NCBI RefSeq assembly: GCF_001653235.2
Contig: NC_035792.1
Span: 992,001-1,056,000, forward strand
Source: Pochonia chlamydosporia 170
Lineage: Eukaryota; Ascomycota; Sordariomycetes; Hypocreales; Clavicipitaceae
Length of the DNA: 64,000 nucleotides
Direction of reading: 5' to 3'
Shown: positions 23,183 through 36,047 of the stretch, piece by piece
Position numbering within the stretch: position 1 is the stretch's first letter
How the letters are laid out: each line of letters begins with the position of its first letter
The notes under the pieces: model-generated
The model's input: only the letters and a program-made list of their open reading frames with translations
What the model was told of the DNA's origin: nothing
The model's database searches: none
Made by a program: the position numbers and the translations under genes

Positions 23183-24232
23183 CTACCCATCAACATCAAC
23201 CCTCATCTCCTCCAACCCAGACCCAATAACACCACCAACACCACCCGCCATCTCAATCTCATACTCAATATCCGGCTGCGCCTCCTCATACAACCAATTC
23301 TTCTCCCCCGCCATCCTAAAATTATTCACCGCCAACTCCCTCGGAATGACACTCTTCCTCAGCTCCTCGTTCCCACCACAAGCCGCCTCCACACGCAGCT
23401 GGATATCACAACTCCGATCCAGCAGCCCCAGTAGAAACGACGCCTCGTCCACCGTCTCCCCAACACTGATAAGCCCGTGGTTCAGCAAAATCGCCGCCTT
23501 GCCCTTCTGTCCCAGCGCCCTGGCAATATTCTGCCCCTCCTGCTCGGCCGTCACTATCCCCGCGTACTCGTCGTCCACCGCCAACACGCCGTACAAGTCG
23601 CAGATATCCTGCTGGATCATGTCGAGGGGCTTGCCAAACGCCGCCCAGGCGCGGCCGGCGATGGTGTGCGCGTGGCAGATGGCGTGGATGTTGGAGCGGG
23701 CTTTGTGGATTTCGGAGTGGATGTAGTACCCTGGTGCGTTGTACGGACGAGTCTATTGCTGTTAGTATGATTTTGGATGTAATTTTTGTAAAGTGGACGT
23801 ACTCTGTTGCCGCCGACGACGGCTCCGTCACTGATCCGCAGACACATCATGTCGCTGCCGTTGAGGAGGGCAAAGTGCCGGCCGATGGGGTTCATCCAGA
23901 TTAAACCGTCGTACTCGGGGTCCCTGACGCTAATGTGTCCTGATATGCCTTCTGTGAAGCCTACGCGCGCCCAGTTCCGGAACACGGCCGCCATGTGGAT
24001 GACGATGTGTTTGCGGTGTTCGTGAAACGACGGAAACTTGGGAATACCTAACTTGCATCAGCTTGCATCACCGGAAACAAAAGACCATCAAACCCATACC
24101 CTGCAGTTGGTTCGGTCCACGACTAAGACTATCGACCTCAAACTTCAACTCCTCATCTTCCACATCCGTGTTCATCTTGATGACGCCAGTGTGAGCCGCC
24201 GTCTCCGTAACAGTAGCAGTAGGTGGTGCCAT
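23183..24232 (-). CDS. Class II aldolase/adducin-family protein
   Basis: Three exons, 24232-24100, 24047-23803 and 23752-23183, give 315 residues. The fold is shown by [27 protein letters not shown], a metal-site HxH in [20 protein letters not shown] and [11 protein letters not shown]. The first 45 residues are a variable leader, and the C-terminus is Gly-rich. Members include fuculose/rhamnulose-phosphate aldolases, ribulose-phosphate epimerases, decarboxylases and uncharacterised fungal proteins, so the reaction is not decided by sequence. A metal-dependent lyase in the cytosol is likely. Intron 1 is phase 1 (QG/IPKFP); intron 2 is phase 0 and restores [19 protein letters not shown]. Confidence 0.92.
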
Positions 24233-25637
24233 GTTGATTCACAAATGTCGACAATACTTTTCGTATACCACTAATGGATAGTCAGCAAAATAAATACACT
24301 CCAAGCATCCGATTCATATTTATACCGTCACAGTCAGTAGATATGGCAAACTCCACTTTGCACGTCTCTCCCCGCGGCGGTCATCATCCGATCCAGATCC
24401 ATCCAATCCAACAAACATGCGGGGAGATGTTGCGAATCGGCCGTCAGTGGCGGCGGGAGGGCGCCGACCTGTAATCAAAGCATTGAAAGGCCCAAAACTT
24501 GACAGAAACGATCAGTGCAGGCAAAAGAGGAGTATTTCTGATCCGTTTTTGGATGCGATTTAGACACTGTAGGCCCGCCCATGTCCTGACTACCGTTATT
24601 TGGAGATGCAATTGACATGTGCGACTTCACTTCAACACACTGTGAGTGTTGGTTGTGTGCCACTGTGTATACAGAAGGCGAGAACAATATAACTGGAGAA
24701 AATTATCTCGCCTTGATTACTTACTGGACAGCAAGTGTCGATACGATTTAATGGTGTAACAGCATGAGAGCAGAAGGCGCATTATGTATATTTTTAGTTT
24801 TGTCATGCCTTGGCGGCGATAAACCAACAGACTCCGAAGCAAGCATTTTGATGCTAGTTCATCACTTAGAGCCATCACGTCACCACCATTGCAATCAGCT
24901 TTTAGAAGATGTCATTATTGTCTATACAGGCTAAACTGGAAAGTAATCCTGGACAACCACAAGACACCAAGTGTGCACCTCATCCTCCACACATCCAAAA
25001 GTGCACACTTCTCTTTTCTTCCACATCTGCCAGAATCATCTGCCGTCGGCGCTAGACAACGCGATACACAGCAGCTGCTCCGCAGATCACATGCCTTCCT
25101 GTTCCTCATACTCCTCCCGAGATAGAAATATTAAGAGAAAAGAAACAAAACCCAAGAAATTGGTGTCACAGTATCATAAAAACTAGGCCACCGGAATAAG
25201 AGCTTCAAGAATAAGAAACCCGCAAGATGCTGCTCTATATTCCATGTATTGGTGTCCCAAACACGTTGGTAAAAAAATCGTCGGTCGTCGAGGCAGGCAG
25301 AGAGCAGTCTACTGCACATTTGGGTGTGAACAAGAGGCCGTGATGCCATGGTCAACAGGACGGAGACACATGAAAACACGTATTCGAGCGGAACCGAGTC
25401 ATAAATGCGCCCTTATCACGTTCATGGCAAAACGCTGCCCTTCATTATGAACCCCAAACTCGATAATTGTCGGTGATCCAAAAGAGTATGAGACACATGG
25501 TAAGCTCTACTCCAATCGATCCAGAACGATCTCTCCCCAGAGGGTATCGAAGTCAAAAAGTAAATAGCACAGATGGCATAGATGGCATAGATATGATGGA
25601 TAATAATATCAACAAGATTTCGTGCCATTATGCCTCA
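24233..25637. other. Intergenic, nothing recognised
   Basis: The promoter of the aldolase-family gene and the 3' flank of the mucin gene. A short tandem array (GATGGCATA twice, 25571-25592) lies 45 bases beyond the mucin stop codon. No coding sequence supported. Confidence 0.5.
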
Positions 25638-27710
25638 TCAGTTCCAGCCGAGCGAGTTCTCAGTAGCCACCGGAGCAGAAATGCCAGCAGTGCGTGCCGA
25701 GTGTCCGCCGCTGGCGTGGGAGTCCCGACCTCCAGCGCCGCCGTAAGTCGAGGTATCGCGGCTCATCAACGCGCCGCCCATGAGAGCAGGGCTGCCATTG
25801 CCGTGGTATCGCATCTCTGATGAGGCTGGGCTGCTGGTGATGGAGCTGGCACGACGATGGCCTTGTCGCTTGCGCTTGTAACGTCGAGCAACAATGAACA
25901 TGGCAGCGCCATACGCGGCACTGAGACCGACGGCGGCTACAGCAATTCCGGCAGTGGTAGCCTTTTGCTTGGAATTCTGGTCACCTTGGTTGTTGCCAGA
26001 GCCAAAAGCGTCATTGTTGTTGTTATTGTTGTTTCCGCCGTTGCCACCAGAGCCACCGCTTCCAGGGGCACCACCAGAATTGATGTTGCCGTGGAGATCA
26101 ATCTGAATGTTGATAAATGAAGTCAAGTTGCGAACCATGGGATCGGCATTGTTGTAGACCGCTGAGTTGGGAGTCCACAAGTCCATCTGCAAGGTGTCAA
26201 CCAGAGTAGCGGGATAGCTCAGATTTGCAATGGTCGTGATGTAACCCCAGTTGGCCTGAGTGTTGAAGGGAACCAATCCATAGATTTGCATCTTGTCAAC
26301 GGAGACACCGCTAGCATCTGAAAGAGCTCGCGGCAGCAATTGGAAAATTTGTGAAGCTGCGGTCGGGTTGCTAGCAACGAACACATAGTTGAGCTGCCAG
26401 GTGAAGCCAATCTGAATAGGAACAGTTCCACTGGGGGCAGGCTTGGTGGGATTGTCGGGGTTGATAACCTTGGGAATCGTTGTCGGCAGGCCCTGTGATG
26501 TGGTCTCAGTCGGGCTTGCGGTGGGCGAGGAGAATGAGAAGGTCGTCGGCTCGATGACAATAGTGGTGGGAAGCCAGTTGTTGGTATTCGTCAAGGTGGC
26601 AGTAGGTCGAATGCTAGTCACACCAGCATCCGTGGTCGTCGATGGAGTCACTGTCTCGGACGTGGTTGTGGGAATCAAAGTCGGTTGAGAAGTAGTGGAA
26701 GGGACCACAATCACCGTTGAGTTATCACCAGAAATCGTAGACGTGGTGGCTGTGCCAGTTGGGGGCACGGAGACCGTTCCGTTGGTGACGGGAATATCAG
26801 TCACAGTGGGAGTCGAGATCGTGCCGGTCGTAGTCGACGTGGTGTTGCCAACGGGGATATCTGTCGTGGTGGTTGGGACATTAGTTATGGCTGGGCCCGA
26901 AGAAGTCGTAGTGGTCACAGGAACATCGGTCGAAGTCGCATTTGGGAGAGATCCATAATCAGACGTCGTTGTCGAACCTCCAATGGGGAGCAACGAGGTC
27001 AGAGGCGGCAAGAGACCAGACTTGGACTCAGTCGGAGCTGCAGACGTCGTGGAGTTTTGCGAGATGGGCTGCTCGGGGGAGCTGGTGCTCTTGCTCGTGG
27101 GTTCGGGGATTGGCAAAAGGCTGCTGAGCAAAGTGCCAATGGGATCCAAAATACCACCACCGGTCTTGCTAGTCGTTGTGCTTTCAGATACCGTGCTGTT
27201 GCCAACTGGTGGATCAACCGAAGTGACCCCCGTGGGCTCGCTGCTTGGAGACGACGAAACAATGCCCGTGGGGCCGATGACAATACCGGACTCGGTGGAC
27301 GACCTAGTGCGGGTGCCTGACTTCTTCTTCGACTCGGTCTTCTTTGTCGTAGGGAGGACAGTGACTTTGGGTAAGCCAGATCCGGAAGACGGACCGCCAA
27401 CGACCACAGTGCTATCAACAATAACAGTGGTCACAGGGGGCTTCGGCTTCTCGGAGGTGCTTGACTTCGGGGGCCATTCCGTGCCGAGAATCTCGGAGAT
27501 CAGATCGCTCAAAAGATCCCGTTTCGTCGTAGACGGATCGGTGGTCGTGGTGACATCGGGTGTTGACGACGATGACTCTGGGCTTGTGATGGTCGAATTG
27601 TGGTATTCTCGCTTGATCTCCCGGGGGAAGTAGATGCGTGGGTGTTCGACTGCGACAACAGATGCGGCCATGGCCACGGCCGAGGCCAAGGCTGCAGATT
27701 TTGCATACAT
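25638..27710 (-). CDS. Msb2-like signalling mucin
   Basis: A single exon of 690 residues. Residues 1-21 are a signal peptide. Residues about 40-420 are Ser/Thr/Pro-rich, as in heavily O-glycosylated mucins. Residues about 425-535 form a conserved extracellular domain (PIQIGFTWQLNYVFV, SQIFQLLPRALS, NWGYITTIANLSYP, FINIQIDL). A Gly/Asn run follows, then one transmembrane helix at about 586-608 with a basic stop-transfer (RRYKRKRQGHRR) and a cytoplasmic tail of about 80 residues ending ISAPVATENSLGWN. Msb2 acts at the plasma membrane upstream of Cdc42 and the filamentation/pathogenicity MAPK cascade, with Sho1, sensing surface or wall cues. The tail ending and the membrane-proximal domain are the reasons for choosing Msb2 over a generic wall mucin. 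A long upstream region suggests complex control. Confidence 0.85.
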   Translation of the reverse strand: MYAKSAALASAVAMAASVVAVEHPRIYFPREIKREYHNSTITSPESSSSTPDVTTTTDPSTTKRDLLSDLISEILGTEWPPKSSTSEKPKPPVTTVIVDSTVVVGGPSSGSGLPKVTVLPTTKKTESKKKSGTRTRSSTESGIVIGPTGIVSSSPSSEPTGVTSVDPPVGNSTVSESTTTSKTGGGILDPIGTLLSSLLPIPEPTSKSTSSPEQPISQNSTTSAAPTESKSGLLPPLTSLLPIGGSTTTSDYGSLPNATSTDVPVTTTTSSGPAITNVPTTTTDIPVGNTTSTTTGTISTPTVTDIPVTNGTVSVPPTGTATTSTISGDNSTVIVVPSTTSQPTLIPTTTSETVTPSTTTDAGVTSIRPTATLTNTNNWLPTTIVIEPTTFSFSSPTASPTETTSQGLPTTIPKVINPDNPTKPAPSGTVPIQIGFTWQLNYVFVASNPTAASQIFQLLPRALSDASGVSVDKMQIYGLVPFNTQANWGYITTIANLSYPATLVDTLQMDLWTPNSAVYNNADPMVRNLTSFINIQIDLHGNINSGGAPGSGGSGGNGGNNNNNNNDAFGSGNNQGDQNSKQKATTAGIAVAAVGLSAAYGAAMFIVARRYKRKRQGHRRASSITSSPASSEMRYHGNGSPALMGGALMSRDTSTYGGAGGRDSHASGGHSARTAGISAPVATENSLGWN

Positions 27711-28774
27711 AGTGTTGGAATGTGCCAGACGCTGAAATTGACTGTTGCTTCGGTTGAAGTGTGTTCGGATGAATGATATTTTGCTTCAAGCAAAGTATGC
27801 TGGGTCAACTGTGAGTCGTGTGCCGCAATTCCAGTCGTGGAGCAGTGCTTACTGTCAGGAAGAGATGGAACGAATGTACTTGACTATATGTCAACGAGCG
27901 TAATCTGGTATTCCAGTTAGATGCCAACTCTCCTTTGAAGTCTGGACAGAGGCCAGGTGGTCTGGGGATGGATGGCTGGAGTGGTAATCGGGAGGCTTCG
28001 TCGCACAACAGATCAAGCCAGAGAGCATGAGCAATCCTCTGCATGTAGATGCTCTGCTGCCTCGCGTACGTTTCCAAGAACTGGTACACAACCAGCCTCC
28101 CTTTCGACATGAGGAGATCCGATAGCATTTTCCGACTTACATCTATGTTCGATTGCAAGCGATATGTATATTTGATGATAAAGCAGTAACGATGGACAGC
28201 GATTTGAAGCAAAAAAAGAGTGACTAGACGATATCAAATTCGTCCAAACATTCAACAAAAGCAAACAATATCGTAAATCGACGTCCGTAACGGCGTTTTG
28301 TCGTGAGGTAAAGGGCCTGGGGTAGTTGAAGACAGCGATCAGTCGTCAACCTGCATTTGTCGCCCTTTGCCGCCCGGAAACGAACGGATTCTCGAGGAGA
28401 GGAGAGGTTAAAAGGATTGAACGCGCGGCAGGAGCGCAAAGTTGTCGAGAATCGCAAGGAGACGACGTCGCCTAGGAGCGCGGGTGACGGGTCGATGGGC
28501 GAGGATTGAGAGGTGAAGGAAGAAGAGGGCAAGGAGGGTAAATGAACGTGGGTAAGAGGTGAAGCAACACGGAGAAACGAAGGAATGAGAGGAGTGTGCA
28601 AACACGAACAAGGACTGGGCGAGAGCGAGGGTGTGGTTGATGGGCGTGGGTGTGGGATCAATCCATGATGGGGGCCCGTTTGTATCCCAGGTGGACGAGT
28701 TGAGTCAAGTGTGGTGAAATTCATAGAGAGAGCAAAGAAGGGGGGGCATGGGCACATTGAGAGCTCAGATTTCA

Positions 28775-29372
28775 AGTCTGGTGTGTGGTCCAATCTGAGC
28801 CAGCCTGAATTGCTGGCCTCGCCAAGGAACCAACGGTCCAGGTCAAGTCTGCACTGGGCGCTAGGGCATGAGCTGGACCTGGCAATTGCCTGGCCAGCCC
28901 TGGCACTCAACCACAACCACGACCACAACCACCCTGCCAGCAGTCCAGTCCAGTCTGGTCTCGTCTCGTCTCAAGCTGGTGCCATGCGTGAGAATCCGGC
29001 CAAACTGGCACTGGGCAAATTGGTTCCCCTCCCCTTCCCCCGTTTCCCAGAGTTGAGCCACTGAGGGCCTTCCTGGGAGTGGCTGCGCGTACCTGGACCG
29101 CTGTGGGACTAGTGGACCAGGCGCCATGCGAGAACCCCAGTGGGTGGGGCATTCCAGAGCCGGCCGTTGGTCCTGGTGATGTCTGGGTCTGCTCTGGTAA
29201 GATTTACTCCATGTGCGATCCACGTCTGGTGCAATCTGGTCAAGTTGCTGCTCAGTTTGGTGTAACTTCAGTCCTTTCTCAATACGGGAGACTTGACATA
29301 AAGCGACGGGCAATTTGGTCTTGACTGGGCAGGGCAGGGCTCAGATATTGCAAGGGCATTTGCACCAGACAC
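28775..29372. promoter_or_regulatory. TCTGGTC motif cluster upstream of the mucin gene
   Basis: TCTGGT or its complement ACCAGA occurs at about 28775, 28954, 29195, 29223, 29236 and 29362, with further CTGGTC half-matches between. It lies 1.1-1.7 kb upstream of the Msb2-like ATG. Function unknown. Confidence 0.35.
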
Positions 29373-30331
29373 CTTTAGGCATCATCCAAACTGGCCGAGA
29401 TTGACCCTCCTGGGTTCGGTCATGCATCAATGAGCACAGTCAATCACCAAGAAATAAGTCAGTGCGTCACTAATCAGTACACCGTTCTGTATCCGGCGCA
29501 GGTTGCGCCAACGAACGAACGCTTCCCGACTTCCATCTCACTTGGCGTCGTAACGCTATTCCACCTGCGCTATCAAATCCTCCATGTGTATGGTCAGACT
29601 GCTACCTGATGATCCTGGTACAATATTGCACAATGCACTAGATAACTCTGTGCTTCGGTACTCCGTTTGTTCTCAGGGATATGCAAGTTTTTGCAAGGCC
29701 CTCAACGCGACTGTTGTGATGCGTGCAAATGTCAGGTTTCGAGACGAGGCATGTGGGCTCCCTCCATTGGCTTATGGCGCTGTCGATTCTCATCTTTCTT
29801 GGTCTTCATGTACATGCTTGCCATTGAAGGTACGGAGTGCACAACCAAACAAAAATATCGCATCATGTCGGTGTGTCCAATCCAGGAATGGATATGCACA
29901 GGTAGAAGCTGATGCTGTGGTACAGATACCACCATCTAAAAGTACTACCCACATGGCGGCCATTGACCCAAAATAACAAGTACCCGCAGGAGCCAATTCT
30001 TTGTTTCGAACTATGCCCGGCGACTTTTTAATTTCGTGTCCGCCCACATCCAAGGAACAAGGTGCAAAGTGGCAAGGGGTGCGTGTGCGTGTGCGTGGGT
30101 TGCAAGGATGTGGGTGAGAGAAAGAAGAAGGTGGAAAGGCAAGGCAAAAGTCAAGGAAAGGAAGTCAAGGAAGTCAAGGAAGGCTTGGGTTGTGCCAACA
30201 CTCGCTGCTTGCTCCTTCCCAGCCATTCACGCCCCGTCTCTCCCTCCCTCCGTTCCCAGGGACCAATTGCCTCCCTCCCCATCTCATCTCATTACCGCGT
30301 ATTTGCACTTCATCTCTCACACAACTTCACA

Positions 30332-30400
30332 ATGGGCATAAACACCAACGAGGCGACTCATCTCATTCCCCAGCAGCCGAATGAGAGTTGCGGACCCTGA
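30332..30400 (+). CDS. Possible short ORF or orphan first exon
   Basis: Twenty-two codons, MGINTNEATHLIPQQPNESC..., start in a strong fungal context (CACAATGGGC) after a pyrimidine-rich leader (30215-30325). The peptide resembles the N-terminus of membrane transporters (EATxLIPQQ), but no further exon is seen before the stop or downstream. It could be a remnant first exon, a small peptide or chance. Confidence 0.2.
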   Translation: MGINTNEATHLIPQQPNESCGP

Positions 30401-33400
30401 CAAGGCATTTCTGCAACGGCTTTTCCGCTCCCGTATCAACGCTTTAGCTGGTGGGGTGTAGTGGAAACCATCACTGAGGTGGAAATTACCTGTTTGCTGA
30501 CACCTGGTAGCTCAAACTCTTCGAATCTTCCATCGCTGTAGTGGCCGTGGAGGCCGTGGAGCATTCTTCTTGCCTTGGTGCTGGTAAAATTGAACACTTC
30601 AACGGGATACCCGGCTCGATGTCCTCCTCCCTTTGTCTGCGTATTTCGCCCCATGCTGAGAGCAGGCCAAGCCCGCCCTGAGCAGGGGCCTGCTCCGGAC
30701 AATCGAGGGATGCAGCTAGCGGCACGTCAGTCCTGAGGGCCACCTCGCTGGTGCGACAAGAGCCTGTCTTTTATCACGACATCGGGGACATTAGATCTGA
30801 ACCTCGACCCTCGTGGCGGTTCTATATCTCACAAGGTATCTCCAGAACACAAAGCAAGTCCCTCACCGGCGCTGGAGTTCATCTCCCTTGTTCCTGGAGC
30901 TAGATGGCTTAAGCGCCACAATGGGGCTTCCGACCAGGGACACAATATTCATGATTGGTTGGTCCCTTCCAGTGGCTGCCACACAATGGCAAGGATCTCA
31001 TTGAAAACCCAGTTGCCAACAAGCCACTGAAAATGTGATTGCTTGCAGCAAACAAAGACGAAGGGCTATTATTACCGACACCGACATTCGAGCAAGAGTT
31101 TGAAGACAGAATAACGGCCCAGCCGATGGTTGCTCAAGTCCAGGGCCACTCATGATGTTGGGGAGGCACGACTGTTTGTTCAAATTGCGGAAAATGAAGT
31201 CCCAAATCTGAGTGTGGATAAAATCGCACGCTGGCAAGACAGCGGCGATGCTTGATCAACTCTTTCACTTCTGGATGCTGCCGTCATCAAACTTCCCATC
31301 AGGCTGTTGAATCATCACTCCGCTTGCTCCCATGCAGTGTCTGAGGATAAAACTCCCTCCCTGTCTCCTCTGCAACGGCCAATATGCTCGGTTGCTAGGA
31401 GCGAAGGACGGAAATTGTTCCCTTCCATCAGAAATTAGAGCTCTGTGCTCTGTCCTACCCGATATTCCTGTCCCAACCACTAACACAAATCAATAAAGTA
31501 CTGCATGTCCGGGTCCTTGAGAGACATATGACAATAGCATGTGTCTTGCTCTTTCACGTAAGAAACTCGTTGACTCCCGTGTCTCATCTGCACAGACGGG
31601 TGGAAATATGTTTGGTCAGTTCAGTCACTGCTTCATGTCGCCAATATCTCCGATCAAATATGTAGTTACTGTTGGGTTGCGCCGACTTTACTGGCTTCTT
31701 TCAAAGCAGAGCCGCAGGCCGCCAGTGAGTCGCCGGTAATGGAAACCATCATCCACTGCACGGCTAGCAAGAAATATTGATTCAAACAGGCAGGACATCA
31801 TCGTGGGCCAAATCGAAAAAGATGGGATGCACCGCGAAATATGGCACAAAGGAGGAAATTCCGCCAACCCCAATCAATGTTCTGACGCCAAGAGCCCCCA
31901 ATAGCTCGCAGTCTGTATGCAATTACCAACGAGGAGACGGGGTGCGGAGTACGATGCTGTATTCAGCTCCGGAACCATCCTGAGCGCGGGATAGTAATTC
32001 AGTGTCTCATTCAGGTACAACCATGAGCTGGATTCTGTGTGTGTAGGGCAATATCACCAACAAGCCATCCTCCCTAACGTCTTACATCTGACCGTTCGAC
32101 GATACCACCACGCGCTCTGACTATCACCGTACATGTGCCATTGTGTTTGCGTTGATCGAAGGAAATTATCGATCCACCAATGCTACACAATCTTGAGCAC
32201 AATCACTTGTGAGAGCAGCCTCACTCACGGTCAGCCGCTTTCAACTATGAAACTTCTCAATCAGGACCAGTCATGAGATTCGATAGACGCAAGCCGCACC
32301 GCTAGGACCGATGACTAGAACTCCATTCTACGTCCATTTTTCGGCCACCTCCCTCGACAGAGTTTCTCGTATCAGATGCGAGCTACTGTGGTGTTTGTAA
32401 AGTGCACCAGGAGCTCCACTGAACACCACGCCTTGCAACTTTCTTCCACATTTCCCCGGCGTTTTGCTGTCGTGAGGCAGGGACCCGCAGCACATCTCCC
32501 GTTCCCAATCGGAAACACCAGGAGACCATTTTTTTGCTTCGTTGCGAACTGTTTCTGTGGGCATCCTTTAATCACAATGTATGAGTCGGAGGACCGAGCC
32601 AACTTCAGGAGGGTCCCGCTGCTTCAGGTTGGAGTCCAACACACACCACTTCAGCCGCAAGCCGAACTTTCTCACATTCCTTACCATGTCTTCCGCCACA
32701 CCGTTCCGACACCAGTTCGTCTCTGCTTTGGTGAAAGCTGGGCTGCAGAACATCAGATCATGCAATCCGGGAGGGTTCGCCAAATACACCATGTAAGTTT
32801 CCCGATTACCAGTCTGGTGCTCAGACGAAGATTCCACGGTCATGCTCGTTTTCACTTGGGGCTGCAATAGCATCTGTTGATCGCATCGGGCTGAAGATGT
32901 TTGCGTAGCTGACATCCAACACCAGCCCTTTGCATGCTCTGGCTCACCCTTTTCAAGCTTTTTTCTTCTTTCCAGCGCCATGTTTCCAAGCTCTCCATAG
33001 TTTCAAACTAGCCCGTCTATATTGTCACGTACGGTTACGCGCAGAACATGCGCCGCATTCCTCGCAAGCACAACATCACCAGAAAAGAAAAGAATGCACA
33101 GTGGCCTTCGTGATGGCGTTCTGTGTCTCGCCTTATTGTCTCTACACCACGTCAAACCAAACCTGCAATCTCGGCACAATCGATTTGCCACCCAAAAATA
33201 ACAATGTCTGTACCCTGAGCCGCTCCATGTCTTAGCCTCTCAGTCTCCAATCTAATCGAGCGTCAATCGCGCCGTGTTCCTGCCTTAGTTCTCCAGACTC
33301 CGTATGCTGCCTCCCAGTCAAGAAAAAAAGCAAACATACTCTCTCCGAAGTACGGAGCACGGAGTACATGCGTGATATTGATCATCCGCATAGTCTAGTC

Positions 33401-35305
33401 TCACAGAGTGACCCAGTATTATATATTTGGAGTACAGCAGAAGGAAGAAAGATCCCTCCTTGAATTGAATAAACAACGAAGCAGTCTAGATCAGTATAAA
33501 ACGTATCAGGTTGACCAATATCGGTGTCCGCTCAGCCTTGCCTTGTCAACATCAAAGTGTCCCGCGGTCATTGACCCAGAGCCTGATTCAGTGACATTTT
33601 GATTTTCACAGGTGGCTGTTCGTTTCGTCAATGTTCATCCATGCCCACTATCTTCGCGTTGGATGTCTAAGACAATGCCACAAAATATCGAGAAAACGCC
33701 ATCCGATCCAGCTTCCAGGCGCGCTGGGGAATGTGCATGGATAATAAGTCGCGAAAGGTTACGGAATATTTGAGCACTGTGAAGGGTGAGGAATGCTTTT
33801 TTTTCCTCAGCCACAATTGCTCGCATGAGGTTGAAACACGCCTTACCTGTGGTGTTTCGCGGCACGAACGGCATGTGAACGGCGTTCTCTTTTAGTACCT
33901 GATTCGCGTTCAGTGTTTTAAGTTCTTTATCGGGATTTTTGATGCTGCCTGTTTCAATAAGCTGCTTGGCGCGAAGATGACGTCGATTTGAGACCAAGTC
34001 TTCGTTCTGAGGGCTAGCCTGGGAGGCATCTCGGATTTCACTTGCATATCCCTCAAAGCAGCAATGATGGCTTGGTTTCTGACGTAGGAATCTACTCTGT
34101 GTCGAATTGGTCAGTTGCAATGACTGAATCGAACTTGTGGTCTAGTCGTCAGGTGTGCAGAGGGATAACCAGAATCGTAGAGTATTCAGGATCAAGGGTC
34201 TGGTGAGGCGTAGGGTAAGTTGGGCTCTACAAGAGTACTTGAGTGATATTGAATCACGACGATCAAGCAACGAGCCGAATTAGGTGACGAGGAAGGTCCC
34301 ATCACTGCTTGCAAACTATTCATTATGACTGCATTTTCTGGTTATCTTGACGTTTATCCCGGATCATGTTGTTTAATCAGCTACCTCAATTGAAGAATAC
34401 ATACAGGGTACGATGATGTGCTGGATGTAGCGCAGCAGGACAACATGATTCGAGGGGAGCACGGGTCGAACGGGACTAGCGAACCATAAACCGTACGCCA
34501 ATATGAAAGATTTTGGTTGTTGCTGGCTCATATATGGTCTTCCTGAAGAAGACAAGGACATGTGATGTCTTTGAGCGCAAACCAAAGGACCCAACTGACA
34601 ACCCATCCATGACACAAGCACAGCAAACATACGACACACCATTGTGGTTATCGATATTCATGAGTATAGTAATTTCCACTGGACCAATTGGGAGAATACT
34701 AGACTATCTCGGGTGAAATTACTTCCCAGCCCTAGTTGCGATTACAATCCGAAGCAATCACGAAATCCAGACGTTGTAGGGTAGGCTTGATGTCGATGAT
34801 GGCCAGCAAGCTTCGGACCTCGCCTCTCTCCCGTGAAATGCATCCCGCAAGGGAGAGAGAAATACGTGAAACGGACACGGAAAAGGATATACAAACTTCC
34901 TGATAATGAAATCTGGCAACTTTGTATGTGCCACTGAGTAGGTATTCAAGTGGCGTGTTGATGGGCTGATTGTCGAGAAATTATTCTTGCCGATTTCAGC
35001 GACGCCATAAGCTCAGCTGAACGTTGCGACCACTAAAACTTCACCGCGGCAGTCGCTGGAACAAGCTTTCACAGCGCCTCAATTTAGCAACGGCAGCAGT
35101 TGAGCGCCATTGTCACTGGCTAGCTGCCAACGCCACAATTGCTCCAGCGCCCGTTTAGCGCCCCGCTGATCAACCTCCGACACTGATCAGAGCAGACCAG
35201 ACCCTTCAATTGATCCCCAATCTCCAATTTATCTTATGACCACATGTCATCGCCAAATTCCCAGAACCTCATACGTTGTTGTCCAGCAACTCATCGTCAG
35301 CAACC

Positions 35306-36047
35306 ATGGCGCGCAGGCAACATCTAAGCCTCACAGTTGCACTGGTATTCATATTCATCTTCACCATAACATACCTCTTCTCCGGAAGCTCCAAGTCCAG
35401 CCGCATTGAGCCGTTGAAGTCCGGGCGCGACGCCCAGGTCCCCGTCGATCCCAAATCAACCACCACTTCAGAAACCAAAACCGACTTCAAGATTGACCTA
35501 GACGCCATACCGAACCTCTCAGAAGGAGATTCCATAGCGCCCAAACTGGAAAATGCCACGCTAAAGTGCGTCTCCCCCAATTCTACTTCTATCTAATACT
35601 AACAACCACTCCAGAGCAGAACTCGGCCGTGCAACTTGGAAGTTCCTCCACACCATGGTCGCCCGCTTCCCCGACAAGCCCACAGAGAGCGATCGCAAAA
35701 CTCTCGACTCCTTCTTCCACCTCTTCGGCCGGTTGTACCCCTGCGGCGACTGCGCCCGCCACTTTCGCGAGATGCTCAAGAAGTACCCGCCGCAGACGAG
35801 CAGTCGCAACGCTGCAGCAGGGTGGTTGTGCGCTACGCACAACATGGTGAATAAGAGGCTTGGTAAGGAGCAGTTTGACTGTACCAAGATTGGGGACTTT
35901 TACGACTGCGGCTGCGGCGATGATAAGGATAAGGGGAAGGGGAAGGGGGATGAGAAGAAGGCGACGAGGGATGAGGGGCATGATGTTGATGTTCCGGGGT
36001 TGGGAGGGCTGGAGAGACAGAGGAGTAAGGCGATTGAGGGTTTATAG
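35306..36047 (+). CDS. ERV2: Erv2-type FAD-linked sulfhydryl oxidase
   Basis: Two exons, 35306-35565 and 35615-36047, give 230 residues; the 49-bp intron (GTGCGT...CCAG) restores LKAELGRATWKFLHTM. Residues 10-27 are a signal anchor for the ER lumen. The Erv/ALR fold follows: WKFLHTMVARFP, active-site CGDC (Cys130-Cys133) in LYPCGDCARHF, THNMVNKRLGK for FAD binding, and the structural Cys159/Cys176 pair. The tail has a CGC motif (Cys185, Cys187), the same shuttle disulfide as in yeast Erv2, which separates it from mitochondrial Erv1. It oxidises thiols using oxygen and supplies disulfides for secretory protein folding. The C-terminus is Lys/Asp/Gly-rich and probably disordered. The ATG at 35306 is the first true ATG of the frame. 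Confidence 0.95.

Larger units (their letters stand above)
27711..35305. other. 7.6 kb gene-poor stretch
   Basis: No recognisable gene. The left part (to about 29.4 kb) is probably the leader and promoter of the mucin gene, with purine/pyrimidine-biased tracts and a TCTGGTC motif cluster. The rest contains only short overlapping frames, such as minus-strand frames at 33635-34120 (161 codons) and 32568-32981 (137 codons) without motifs. TACTCCGTA/TACGGAGTA-like motifs recur here. An ATG at 32686 in good context opens 36 codons ending at a GTAAGT donor, but no convincing second exon follows. Confidence 0.4.

Noticed and set aside
25571..25592. Possible CRISPR-like or satellite array beside the mucin gene
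   Set aside because: Only two copies of a 9-12 bp unit; a simple tandem duplication, and CRISPR arrays are not expected in fungi.
28224..28928. 234-codon minus-strand frame upstream of the mucin gene
   Set aside because: Low-complexity Ser/Pro/Arg translation of CT-rich leader DNA; overlapping frames are equally open.
32686..32870. Small two-exon gene with a GTAAGT donor
   Set aside because: The only in-frame acceptor gives a 33-bp intron, shorter than any other here, and the product matches nothing known to me.
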